64,000 bases of DNA from Glandiceps talaboti (GCF_964340395.1 NC_135552.1:26978181-27042180), one strand, 5' to 3'. Positions 39,801-54,800 are shown, numbered from the stretch's first letter. The notes: generated from the letters alone by a model not told the origin. Numbers and translations: made by a program.

Positions 39801-42800
39801 TTTTTTGAATAATATCCAAGACATGCTTTACAAGGTAAGTAGTCTGTGCCGTTTTTTTTAGAGTTTTGGGATGGTCTTTTGAATGGCACCACTTCCCCTC
39901 TTCCAGATTTTGCCACTTGGTAGTTATGGTGAAAGTTACCTTTATATTTGAGTTTTCTCAACATTTTCACACGCTCAAAGGAATCACAAGGAAAACTCAG
40001 AGCATGGGCCACATCAGTTTCCTTAGAATGTATGCGTGTAAAGTGGCGATAAAGATTTCCCATTTCCTTATGGCAGTACACGCAAAAGTGCTTTCTGTCC
40101 CATATTCTCTTTCCTGACATTGTTTTAGCTTTGGCATGCTTTACTGTCAATGCACTGCGAGTCCCTTCCTTTTTCCTTTTTACACTTGGTGTGAATAATT
40201 CTCCTTGCAATGATTCTGAACAGTCACTCTGCATATTTCCTTCTGATGTAGATGGATGATAATCTGGGTCACCGACACTGTCACCATCCAACTTACTGCA
40301 AACTTGATCAATTATATTCTTTAAGGCTGGTGTGGACATCTGATCTTGCAGTGATTCTGAAGAGTCACTCACTATGTCTTCTGAATCTGATTGAGGTGGA
40401 TGATAATCTGGGTCATTGACACTGTCATCACCATCATGGTCACTGAAGATGTGATCACCATCACTGTAGATATCATTGGCTACAATAACGCTAGGATACA
40501 GGCTATTGTGAACAGTACCAGTGTCACCATCACTGCTCAATATCACTGAATTCACCAGGTTTGTGTCACCATCGCTGCTCAATATCACTGAATTCACCAG
40601 GTTTTCATCACAATTAGTGGCATCATCATAGGGATGAACTACCCCCACAGACAGGCACTTTAGTATCTCCATAGCATTTTTATTCTTATTTGAATCCATG
40701 GTTACACATTCTGTATCAGCTGGCACTATACCAGTGACTTCGTTGCTACAGGTAGTCACCATTTCCCTCAACTGTGATTCAATTTCTGAGCTGTTTGATT
40801 GTGGTAGTGGATGAACTGGATCTTCTATATTCAGTCTGTCTTTTTGAAACACAGAAGAGACTGCTTCAGTAATGGTACCATGGTTTGTCTTCCTAGAATT
40901 ATGGGAGATAACTGATGTGCTCTGTATATAGGTATCCATTTCCACAGTGACAGCATTTTCCCTCTCATTTGAATCCATGGTTACACATTCTGGATCAGCT
41001 AGCTCATCTGTAAGCTCTTTTCCAGAGAAAGTCACTGTCATATTTTTGCCACAGAACTGGGCTTCTCCCACTGGTGATCCACTCTTTGACGAGTCACAGA
41101 ATGATGAAAGTAGAGAATTGTCAGGATTTGATGAACTGCTTTCAGGAGGAGAATATGTTAATTCTTCTGAACAGACAGCATCTTCAGTAATATCAAGACA
41201 TTCCTTAACAGTATTGGACATTTCTAAGGCAGCCAAGGCATCATTTTTCCTGTCTTCATTACATTCTGTTATAATACCAGTGGTACAACTAGCTGTGTCA
41301 AGGCCTGAATCACCCACTACATCACAAGTGTTCTGAAAAAGATTCAAAGTCAATGAAGAATTATCTTTTTAAGCTACAGCACTGTCTGTAAAGGGTCACT
41401 CATCAAGTAAACCATTGGAATTGCACACACACACAAATATTTGTTTCCATTTCCTTGTGCATGGTAACAGGACAACTGCCCCCATACCACTGCCCCCGAA
41501 TGAAAAAAACTTCTAAATACATTTAGAAATATGTGACAGCAAGCATTACAGATTAACCGAGTTTGTCATTCATAAAAGTCACAGTCAACAACTTACCGCC
41601 GCAATTTGCGTACATTATACCATAGACAAAGGATTGTCTATGATTATACTCACTACATTCACATGTTTTACTCTATTGTCATCTGTGATACTTGTTATGA
41701 CAATTATAAAAGTCGGCATGATGCTTTAACTTACTGCCGTAATTCACGTACTTTATACTCACATTAACACGTTCTACTCTATTGTCTGTGATTATTGTTA
41801 CGACAATTATAAAAGCTGGCATGATGATTTAACTTAGGGACGACATCGAAATCAAAAGCATCGTAATTACGCGTCGCTACGAGTAAAGACTAGTAACTAC
41901 TAGTAGTTACGATGTACTACGGTGAATATTCATAAGTCTCAACGCATATTCATGTACTTTAGGTAGTAGACAATAAAAAGTAAACACCTATTGTCCGTTA
42001 TTCATGAGCCCAAACTACGACCATTTACGCGTAGTCTTCATCGTGAAAAAAATAACGAAACAAAAAGATTTTCTTTCCTGTGCGCAAATCAGTTTCACGC
42101 TTACTTTTTTCAATGTTATTCATTCGATGGCATTCGTACAGTCGGCTAGTAAGTCAACTAAGTGTTTCAGATATATTCAGATGTTTACCTAATATGTCTT
42201 GCCTAAAAATACCTTGAAGAAGAATTTTTATTCGAAACGTCGGATTTTACATCTATTTATTCGGACTGCCTCACAAGTTCCTTATGCACTTCTCGGCTGG
42301 TCAACAAACATGTCGACCATTTTCGTCTGGCTGCTGAACGGTGCATTGATCGTGTTAGATTCTAGTCGCAGGATTCGTCAGTCGAAATCGAACATTGTCC
42401 ACAAAAACAAATTAAAAACTAAAGCTTGTCTCGCATTAATATATCGTTTGATTTGATTGATTTAGAAGTCACCTAAAAACGTTTTGTTTCTTCAAAATTT
42501 TGAGGAAAAACGTCATTTATATAACGAAATTTCGGGCTACGAATAACTGAATACGTTCATCACTTGCGTCTCTATGTTTATATATCTACCGACATCATGC
42601 ATCACGCCACGTGTTGCCGAACATTGCGATTTCTCAACTCAACCCCATCATTTAGGAATGTTACTGTACTGAGAAACATAAAAAATTAGTTGTTGTTTTA
42701 GAATATATAAAACAAATCCCGTTATTCGATGATATAAAAGTCAAAACTGCACTTCCGCAACCCGGAAATTCAACAGCATTTCTTGGCCCTACCATGGCCG

Positions 42801-45800
42801 CCAAGCGTGAGCTTGTAAGTTGTACTGTTAGTTTGTACTGAATATTGAAACTTTGATTTCGTGCATATCTTATTGGTTTTTTTTTTAATGAATATCGCCC
42901 ATGAACTTGCACTCATAAAAACATGTGCAGTACTAGTTTCATCAGCACATTACTGGCTGAGTACGTGGTTTTCTTTGACGATCGAAAATTATGACAAACT
43001 ATGATCAACTACGATAGAAGACGATGTCATCATTGGAAACATGGAAGGTGAGAATCACTATCTATTGTGTGTTGGCGATAAAAAAATTACGTGTATCTAC
43101 GCGTAAAGACGACATCGTTAAGGGAAACAAAGAAATGTAAACTTATTATCTATTGTCAGTTATTCATGAACCTGAACACCTCATTATCTCCCGTTTCTCG
43201 TAGTACATCGTAGCTACTAGTAGTTACTAGTCTTTACTCGTAGCGACGCGTAATTACGATGCTTTTGATTTCGATGACGCCCCTTACCGCCATAATTCAC
43301 ATACTTTTTTAGTTTTTCACACCTAAATGATATATATTGCTTGCCAGTCACCAACATGGTCAGAGTGTTCTGCATCGTCTTGTCAGTCATTATTGAGTTT
43401 GTTCAAAGCGAGAGAAGAAAAACCAAGTTGATTTATGATGACTATGTCTAAGTGAAACAGAATGATACGACAAACTCGGTTAATCTATAATACTTGCTGT
43501 CACATTTTTCTATATGCATTGAAGTGTTTTTTTCATGGGGGCAATTGTCTGGGGGCAGTTGTGCAATTGTCCTAGAATCCTCGCACACAGTACTTACCCC
43601 CCCCCCCCCCCCCCCCATCAAAACGTACAATGCACACAAGTCATGTAATTAGTGCCAAGATGGCAAGGTGATGCCATGTTTCAGAAAAATGATATTTTAA
43701 GAACTTTTCTGATTTTCCATTCATAGTACCAACCTAATTTGCAGTGAATATCAAATGCCTTACAAAAAACTTTTACACACAACCCATTCAGACAGATCTG
43801 ATAAACATCACATGACTACTCTTTCAAGCATTAACATATAAACACTTTGAAACTTATATCTGACCAAGATTCAGATCATACTTAAGTCACGTCCTAGATG
43901 CCCTTTAAATACCCTAAATATAGAAAAGCTTATAACAGGCTTCACTAAAACAAGTTCAGTGCAAATTATTTTCCCCTAGGCAAATCATTTCAAATAAACT
44001 ATCCATTTGATTTGATTTGAAAAGACATGAAAATGCTAAAATTTCTGTGACTCACCACTGTTGCTGTGTGTTCATATAATGATTGAATATGAAGGAAGTT
44101 TTGAAGGCACTCTCCACTCAGAGGTCTTTCTTTTGGGTCAGCAGCAAGCATTTTATCAATCAATACCTTGAACTCTGGAAATGCACAAACACGTTCAATG
44201 TTGTAGCAGCCTTTTATGATGTTTTCTCTGAGGCCATTTAAATCTTCACTATAAGGGGAAGTCGACTGGAAAGGGTGATGTCCTCTGGTCATAATGTAGT
44301 ACAACACACAGCCAGCAACCTGACAGAGATGTGAACTTAATTAGCTTGATTTAAGTAATAATCATACCACTTTATGCTGAGAACTAAAAATACTCTTGTT
44401 TGAAGATATACTTACTCAACTAGAAGAAGAAAATGTATTGATACAATATGGAATATATAAATGTTCAACGAAACTAAGTGACTACATATGTATGCCATTG
44501 TGGGTTATCCTTGTACCAAATTTGAAACAAATCATTCCAGGCATGTCTGAGAAATTTATGGCTCTGGACAAACACATGCATGCACAGACAGACAGATGGA
44601 TGGATGGAACCCAATCCATAAGTCTGAATTCCGGACTTTGTCTGGCGTGGACTAACAAAATTTCAGCACCAAATTGATACATATATGCCTGGGTTCCAGT
44701 CTACCAGTACATCAAGTCTGGTGGAAATTAAAAAATGTTGTACATCACATTTAAGAATTGTATTCAAACATGAATATGTATTACCTGGATATCGGTTGAT
44801 TTCCTGTATTGAAAGGCGCATCCAGAGAGGAATGATAAACATGTTTCAGAAGCCATCCATGCACATGTACCTGCAATGCATGTTGTCAGTGTTGTTCTCC
44901 CAAAGTTAAGACGTTTGCTTATACCAAAATCACTGATATTTAACTTCCCAGAAATATCTACAGAGACAAAACATTTTGAAAAACAGTTAGCTGTAAGAAA
45001 CTACAACCATTATTTTGTACTCTTACTGTGGCAAACATTAATGTGACAATGTACAATTATAAATACTGTCCCATCATTTGAAAACAACCTTGCAGACCAA
45101 TGAGTGTAAACTTTACAATAATATTGAAAATCAAAAACTGCTAAGTTTAACACTTTATGGTATTGTATATGATGGTACGTGTACTAGACAAGTATACAAA
45201 CGTGTCACTAAAAAACTGCATTAAATCAATGGCACAAGTTTGAAAGAAATCAGTCCACTCATATCCAAATGCTGCCTCGAGATCTGCAGTGTACATGAAA
45301 AAATCATGACAAAATAGCCGACTGGTGGCCATATTGGATCGTATCATGAAATTATTTGTTATGCAAGTGTAAGCCGCAGTGTATTGTTCTTGTGTCAAGT
45401 TTGAGATGAATCAGTTCAGTCATGTCTGAGAAATGACACCAGACGCACAGACACACGCACACACGGATGGACGGACAGAGCCCAATCTATAAGTCTACCA
45501 AGTCACTTTGTGGCTTCTGATAACTAGCATAGCTAGGACAGCTTTTTACTCACCTATTAGAAGATTCTCTGGTTTTATATCTCTGTGTATAATTCCAATT
45601 CTGTGCAGCTCATTCAAACCAGTCAAGAAGTCCTTACATAATGATAGACATTTGACTGTGGTCAGATCAGTGATTGGCAAGTCACTTGAAAATTTCTTCT
45701 CTATTAACTCGCACACATTGCCTTCACACAATGGAGTAATTAGATAAGTGAAATCATCATCTTCTTCTACATGAATCTGTGGCAAAACATTGTCAAGAGC

Positions 45801-48800
45801 AGGTACACTTTTGTCAGATAACAGTCTGAAAATTGCCAATTCATCACATTGAACTACATCACTCTCAATTCGTTTGATGGCCACTGCATGTTCATTTTTG
45901 TATAATCCCAGGAAGACTTTTGCCCTTCCAGCTGCAATGAGACTGCTTTTGCAATATTTAATTGTATTTACTTCTTTCAAACTTGAAACTTTTCGAAGAA
46001 ATGTGATTTTTTCACTCCATCTTCCACCCTGCAATAAATCAAAAGAAGAAAACACAGTTTTAAAGGACCACAAAATGTCATGTACCATGTGATATATCAT
46101 GGTTGATTTCACTGTTAATTGATTATGTGCTAAATATTGCAAACACCACAGTAGGTGAATACCCAGCCATTAAGTGTGTGGATGCAGGGTAGCTATTGAA
46201 CACCTTATTATTATGTATTCTGTGCCAAATGAAGTTAAAGCCTACATAAATTTAATTAATCATTTTCTAATGGTCTACAAATCTATAGATACATTAATAT
46301 ATAAGGACATACTAGCTGTCATATCTACTTTGTAATCAATATTTACTTTTATTTAAGATCTGCCATGTGACAGGTTGAATTACCTCCCTAAAATATTGCT
46401 TTGATACATTAACTTCCCAAACAGTGACAAAACCCTAGTTCAACTCCTGACACCTTTTAAGTCTTTCAAACATAAAACTAGTCAGAAAAAAAGAAATCAT
46501 ACCCACAATACATTATCAAATGTTCAAGAAAATTTCGAAGATTTTATAGTAAGTGAAGTATTTATATCACTCAAAATTTACTACTTAATTCATAGTTCTA
46601 TATGATAATGTGTGGGGAAAAAGCCTGGACTATTACATAATTCATGATAAAGCCAGCAATTACCCATGTTTGAGTATTACAGTATAGAAAACTTCAAATT
46701 GTCAGAGAGAACTTACCTTCACAGGGTATGGCCCGCTAGGCAAAATGTGATAACCTAATAAAATGAAAACAAATAATGTTATATATAACTATACATGCAC
46801 ATGCCAAACAAACTAAAGATTCTTTATGAAGCATTTTGGAAGACATAGCATTACCTTTCCACTCTGAAATCTATTTAAATGGTGAAGTATAATATTTGTT
46901 GTACATACTACATATACAGCTACTTTGCTTTTAGCAACTAAGGTAATAAAATTACTACTTTGAAATATGGTGTGTGATCAGTACCTAGTATTACTACCAT
47001 TTTTAAGGTATAGCTTACACACATCAGGACCCTATGGGGAAAGTCGCTAAGTACTAAAGTGTCTCCTGTCAAGTACGTAACTATTAAACTCATGCATTTA
47101 AATCACGATGTTTGAAATTGAGAGGTTATACAGTACAAGCCACAAAAATGAAACAGTAATGTACTGACACTGTGCAGTATGGTTGAAGTACTGTACACTA
47201 TGCTACAGTACGGTATGGATACGGTACTGTACGTTTAAAATCCTATTGTCTAACATGGTTTCGATAAGGTCAGTTCAGTGCAAATATTGCATATAGTTTG
47301 AACTGGATGACTTCAAGGCATCCATTTCATTGGATGACTTCAAGGTATCCAAGCTTATAAAGTCAGATCAATACAACTACGAGAACTGGACTTCTTCAAG
47401 GCGCATCCATTGCATTGGATGACTTCAAGGTATCCAAGTTGATAAAGTCAGACCTATGCAACTTTTACTGTAACATGAAGTTTGAACTGGATGAGTCAAG
47501 GCATCCATTGCTCAGTCCACTAGATGTTTTGATAAAGTTAAATCTATACAACTATTACATGTAGTTTGAACTGGATTACTTCAAGCTAGCCATCCATTGC
47601 ATTGGATGACATCAAGCTATCCAAGTTCATAAAGTCAGATCTATTCTATAATTGTATGTTGTTGTAGTTGGAGTTGGATGACTTCAAGGTATCAAAGCTG
47701 ATAAAGTTAGATCCATGCAACTATTGCCTGTAGTTTGAGTTGGATGACTTCAAGGTTTCCACGCTGATAAAATCAGATCTATGCAGCTATTGCATGTGTT
47801 TTGAACTTTATGACTTCAAGGCATCTATTGCATTGGATAACTTCAAGGTATCCATGTTGATAGAGTCAGATTTATGCAACTTTTGCATGTACATGTAGTT
47901 TTTAAAAGCTGGATGACTTCAAGGTATCCAAGTTGATAAGAGTACTGAGATCGATGTTATTGCATGTAGTTTAAACTGGATGACTTCAAGGTATCCAGTT
48001 GATGAAGTCAGCCCTATGCTATTACATGTCATTTGAGTTGGGTGACAAACTTGTGATGTTATTATGGCAGATTTTCAAATAGCATGCAAGTTTGATCGGC
48101 AAAGTGAAACATATAAAGGACATTTTCGGGGGTAAAATAAGAAGATATTTTCAGCACACAAATTTTTGTGTGATATTTCTATGTAAATTTAAGTGAATAC
48201 TTAGCCTATCCACAAGCGTTTGGTATTATCGTTTCTCTCCTACCAAAAGCTTATTGACAATTGTATAGGACCTCATTTTCAAAATTATAATATTACGCTT
48301 TTCAATCTTCCATTCATATAGTAATTAAGCGTCATTACCCAATCAACTGATGCACGGACTTGCATCATCAGGTTGACAATTCCATAACATTGATCATTTC
48401 TAGTATTCTTATGATGACATTTTCACATCATGTTACCATTCCCTGTGTATAGCAATGTTTCCTACATGCATTGTTTTTAACCATTTAAAAATCTTTATAT
48501 TTTTATATACATGGATAATTTATTCAGAATACATACACTAGACTAAATTTTAGTTTGAATAGCAAACCCCAAAGTTCTGATTAAACAATTATTAATATCA
48601 CATACCTTGTAAATGCCACTGCCGACATATTTCTTTTTCACCTTCATCAGTACACTCTTTGTCACAAAAGTTGCATCTGAGTCGCTTTTCCTTTGCACCC
48701 TGTTTATCCATGATTGAACACTAAAAATGAAGTAAATAACCAGAAATAATCAGGAAAGATTGAGACATTTTTAAAGACCAGTGGGAAAAGTTGGACCTTT

Positions 48801-51800
48801 CCTTTAATACGATGCTGAGAATGATATATGTTGTCAGTTGTGTCGCAGTATTCCTACGTATGCTGATAAGTAATAATCATTTTACAAAGGATCGACAAAT
48901 TGGCGAGTTGAGATATGAAATCACATGAAATTGGTCACTGTGTATGTATGAAATTATATACCTTTCTCCATGGCAAGTCTAACCCTTCTCCATAGTTGTA
49001 TAGTATTTCTTCATTGACAGCGATGTCTCTTATAGCAAATAAACAGAGATGATTGGTTCCAGATTGATCAACAACTTTTTTCATCGTGCTGTTTGGCTTG
49101 ACGTGGTCATCATTGACATATTTGGCAATTGTCTCTATTCTGGTGGCATCAATACTGAAAATGAAAGAGCCCAACAGAGATATGTACATTGTGTTAATGT
49201 TTCATCTAGGTCCAACACAGAATACATTTGATGAGCTATTTTACCTTTCAGGTTACCATTTCATTCGCAGATCACCTACAATGGAAGAATCAGGATATCA
49301 TACAGTCCCTGCTGGTTATCATTTATTTACAGGTATCAGCTGGCAGAAGGGGGGTTGGGTTTAGATCATGTTTTGGAAGTACTTGAACTAAAAATGTAAA
49401 CCATGGTGTACATATATACAGTCTTTGTGTAAAACTTCATCAAAATAACATCAAATTTGGGAAGTGGAATCTCTGAGAAAACAAAAATTTCAGAATATAT
49501 ATGGTACATGCAGAGGCATTCTGGAACTACTTAGTTATATGGCTGATAAGGGCATGTAAAGTTTAAAACATTATGACTGCCTAAAATATTACATCAAATC
49601 AACAAGTATATGCAAGACTCTGTATATGGTATATTATGTACCTGCATACAAGGTTTGAAAGAAAAAGCAGTCACATATCCGTACCATTGCTGTATGAACA
49701 GTGCCATCACATTATGCAAGCAGATAACTTTATAGTAATTAATACTTGTCAGAATCTGTATTTGATCATATACTAGATCATTCTGATCATGGCTACTGAT
49801 TGAAGTACACATATTCCCCAACTACCCTGTCTCATCATCTGTAACATCTAGCGCCTACATTCACCGATATCGAGATATGACAGGAAAATACAAAAATACC
49901 GCCAATGGCATTGTAGCACAACTTTACAGTTTATAAAAATGATAACCCATATTATCCATGCTAAGTATAAGTACTAATTTGCTGAATGCATATCTAGTTG
50001 CGTATCCAACCCTGTTGTTATCTTTGCAATATTTGCTATTCACACGGTCATGTTGCTGGATATATTTGCATACACTTTTTGTTGTTCGTTCACTCATCTT
50101 TGAACCCCCAATGTCAGCTTTGTAGTATATGTGGTCATTTGCATGTTACTATGGGCGTGGTCGTGTTCCTAGGTATATTTACATTCCTTTTAAATGTTTA
50201 TTCGTTTATCTATTGATCCCTGTTGTTATATATGAATCACGAGCTATGGGCATGGCCTTGTTGCTATGCATATTTACATATTTTTTTAAAATATTTATTC
50301 AATTACATGTACATGTATCTAAGAATCCCTGTTGTTAACTTTGTGAAATACACTGCCATTTGGCTGTTGCCATGGCAGGGATTACCCTGGCGCAAGAACT
50401 GCATGAGATAAAATCCCATATGAAGAAAACGAGTGAAAGAATTTGAAAACTGTGTGGGACGGAAGTCAAAATATGGCAGGTGGCTAATTTGCATATATAT
50501 TTACATATCATTTGCATAACAATATGCATAAAATGTGTTGGTACTGGAAGTAGTTTATAGATGTCATTCCAGCTTCCTACATGTAAAGGCATGCTGTGAT
50601 TAACTTAATAATTGTTTTATTTATCCAAACATATAAATGATTACAAAACCATTGTAACAAAAATAAACAAAAACAATGAGATGAGTAAATGGGGATCAAG
50701 AAATAGCAACAGTTAGTCTAGTCTGACCCCGACATATTGTGACTTATAAAATAACTTGGACTATACATAACTTGGTAAAGAAATAAAAACGAGTTGAAAC
50801 CAATAACAAAATCACAAGTTGAGTTATTGATTTTTAAAACGAGTTTTTTAATTATTTTTCTTAGACAAGCGACCTATCGGTCAGAATAGCTCCGTTTTTT
50901 TTTTTTTAAATTTAATTTTTTATTTTGGTGACATGTAGAAGTGGTTCAGGTCTTCAGCTCTTCACTATGCAGTTTTGTTTTAGCGATGCAATAAAGTGGT
51001 TAGTGGTTTCATATGATGTCTCACTATAAAACATATTTTACACAGAAGTTGGTAATGTATTGTACTTTTATACCATAGTCACCATTTTATAACAAAAATC
51101 TACTGTTATGAAAAATTGCACAAAATCTCAGAAAAAAATGACTGGGAAATGCACACAAGAAAAAGAAAAAAAGAGGATTTTGAGGTTGGCTATAAATAAT
51201 TCCAGTGTCTTACAGCTGTAACCCTGGAAAATTTTAATGATGAATGAAATAAACTAGGGATCTAAAATAATTTTGAGGCAATTTGAATTTGAATTTTCTA
51301 ACAAATTTACAAAGTCAACAACATTCAACTTGTACTAGCTGTGGTAGATATATATAGGGAAGAAATGTATTAATCGCCATCTTAGTTTCCGTACGGCGAC
51401 AATCTCAAGTACCCGGAAGAGAGTCATTCTCAGCCATACGTTACAGTGGTAACACTCGTTCATGTTCGGTTACCTTTCACAAAGAAAACACAAAGAAATG
51501 GTTGAAATGATCTTTTTTTTATTTCTTTTCATCACAACAACAAAATCTGCGTGATCAAAAGTGTTGTAAACTAAACCAGAAAGAATTATCGGACTGGCTA
51601 AACTTCCCGATGAACTGGAGTAAGGTCCTACTACTTCCAAGTTAGTCCTGCTTACATGACGGTGCACGAGTCTGTATTACTGACTTGACTCTAAACACCG
51701 TCATGCAAAGAGCAATAGAGTTTGCCTATTACAACACCGCAAGCAAAATGTACTCGCGCCAATTGCAAAAGAATTACCTACCGACCGATCAAATATTAGC

Positions 51801-54800
51801 AACCGATCGAATATCTATGCCATTTCCATTCCACTGACGGTAGTATTCCCTGCTCAGATCACAAAAAGCGTCGAAATCAGACCTTTTCAAGTGCGAACTG
51901 CAACATTCAAAAACCCTCGTAACACCGCCACATTTGATATCGTTGAGTGAGATGAATAATTACCCAGAGACACTTGCGCCGACGTACGTAAGGAGAAGTG
52001 ATTAAATTTACGATAGAATTTGAAAAGTTCCGATTTTGATAGTTTTGGTCATCCGCTATAGGACTTTTGCAGTCAAAATGAGGTAAACAGACTAAATAAT
52101 AGATTTATTGCTAATATTTGACCACTGGGCGATTTTATTCATAGTTACCAGCATTTTTAGTAAGTCCGTATTTCACGGCTGGCTCTTCGCAGGACGGAGG
52201 GGGAGGGACAATTGTCAGAATCGAGTCCCGAATTCCTCCGTATGCAAGCAGGACTACTTCCAAGTAAGCCTCGATAGTACTATAGTACGTGAGAAAATCG
52301 TCTCAAACTAGCGATACAACTTTCAAAATATAACTTGACATGTCTTCATTTGTTAGAGTTATACAATTCAAGACGGGTTTTCACTCGAAAACAACAATTC
52401 TGTGAATAATGACACTCTGAACGCAGCTATTTCTCGGACGACGTTACCACTGTAACGTATGGCTGACAACGACTTGCTTCCGGGTTAGTCCCTTGTGCAT
52501 ACGGGTGGATTGTCGGCGATTAATACATACATCGTCTGATATTTTAATTCACAGTGTTTCTTGTGACTGGCGCCTGTCAGCAGACTCTGCCATTTTTTTT
52601 ATCATTCCATTGTATTTAAACCTTGTACTTGACATTTCGCAATATTTATAATTCTCAACAAAATACCTCAACATGTCTCACTTCGCTCGTACTCAAAGCA
52701 GCCCCGCGCGGTATGATCACTGACACTGATGACATGATGAGAGAGAACCTTTTCGGATTTACATGTAAAACGGGGAAAGATACAAAAAACATGTACGCAA
52801 AACATAATGCAAAGTCTGAAGCCAAATTAAAGTTGTAATTATTTTAATTATTTTTACTTGGCAAATATTTGCATTTTGGAAAGGCAAGACACGTTCATGT
52901 CGTTTAACTTTACATGTGAACTGTCGGCCATAACTTCAACCGCATGCCTGGCATGCCCTTCCTTACGCAAGTTGTCTGAATTCCGGTTCACTGTCATTCC
53001 AAATTGCACGACAATATAGAATTAACCACAAGTTACATGTTATCTGAAAACATCACACTTTTATAGTGGGTCTGAAGTGTGATTTTAGTGAGTACCAAGA
53101 ACGTCCTGTGTTGATACTCAAGATACTTGCTGTGGAAAATCGCTCGGTCAAATGAGGTCACCTTCAGCTTCTAGTCGAATCAGGATAGAGTATGCAAATG
53201 AGGATGTTGCGGACTGGCTGATTATGTAGAAGGGTGCAGAATTGGATTTGAAGTTTACAACCCTGTTTCGAACAAACGCTTCTCATTTGGGCGCCCAATG
53301 CGTAGAATTATGACTATAGCACATATTACATTGCTTGTTTGACGTCAATAGTGTCTTTTGAAAAGTGGCAGTATACTTAAAGTCTCGTCGACTGATTTCC
53401 AATATGGCGTCGGTCATTATGCTCATTAACATATTCATTTTTTTTTTCAATTTACAAAAAAAAAATCATAAAAAATAAAAATGAGGATGTGCTGACTTGA
53501 AATTAACAAATCTGAGTAAGCTACCCCCTGCGCATCAACATGCCAGATATCAAAGCAATCTAATAAGAGGTTTTCAAGGAGTTGATGAAAATGACATTTT
53601 ATGAAAAAAAATCATAAAAAATTGAAAATGGCACAGATCAACTTGGCATGAACAAATCTGAATAGCCTCCCCCAGGGAACATGCACACCAAATATCGAAG
53701 AATTCCGACTGTCAATTTCGGATTAGATAGTAAAAATATAAAAGTTTGACGGACACCTATGATTCACTCTACTCTCTATACCTCAATACCCACCTATACC
53801 TAAAGCTACGCTTTCAGCTTTCGCTGACAGCGGAGCTAAAAAGCTAAATGTCCAAAGATAAATTAGACTTTTGAAACACCAAATAGTTGTATGTAGGCTA
53901 GCTACACATCGTGTAGTCCGAAAACTCATGATACACGAGACTTACTGAAAACTCGCTATAGTATATGACGTAATGGCTGTCATATTTAGTATCCATGCAT
54001 TCGTCGTGTGATGTTGCGAGTCGACGATCAGACAACGAAAAACTACAAACTAAACGATATTTTCAGAGTAAAATTGAATATGAAACCGATAATCAGAGAT
54101 AACATCATCACTTTTTCAAAAGGTATATTAGTCAGGTAAACTCTTTTTCACGGTGGTTTTGCCATTGATTTACTGGAAGTTTATACCATAGTGCGAATCA
54201 CACCGGTAACTATTAGTATTACTATCATGCATTCCATTACTAGCATTAGCGGGTTTACGCATTTATTCATATTGAAAACAATATGGCAAATTTGATCAGA
54301 TCAGATCAGTTTTAATAGTCGTTTGAACTACTGGTACTTAGAAACCACTTGTATTTAGTCACTATACAAAAGCTTTTATTTTAGAGGATTGTTTTTAGAT
54401 CGCGTTTATCACTGAGGCACTGTTAGTGTCGACAGTGCAATTTTTTTTCCCAATTGAGTTTTCTGGACGCGACATGTCCATTTTGACATCGTAAATATCA
54501 CGTTATCGCGCCCCAAAGTGATCCCTGCCATGGGCGTGGTCATAGTTGCTAGGGTATTTGAATATTTTTTTTGAATGTTTACTCATTTGCCTACCAGATG
54601 ATATTGTTTTTTCGCTGAAATATACTGCAATTTGGTTGATGCTAAGGGCGTGGTCATGGTTGCTAGGGCCAATTTTGTCATAAGTTTTGAAGAAAATTTG
54701 TACAAAAACACTTTCAGAAACATCTCACCAAGTTCCAGTATAAGGGACCGGTCAGTATTTACGGCAGGGGGGGGGGGGGGGGCCTGGGGAGAAATTGGGG

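Noticed and set aside
42199-42456. 85-codon frame inside the foldback element
   Set aside because: No similarity to transposases that I recognise. It is short, begins in AT-rich sequence and has no paralogue within the window.
52623-52838. 71-codon plus-strand frame ending in a Lys-rich tail
   Set aside because: It starts without an ATG and has no recognisable domain or splice partner. Chance frame considered more likely.
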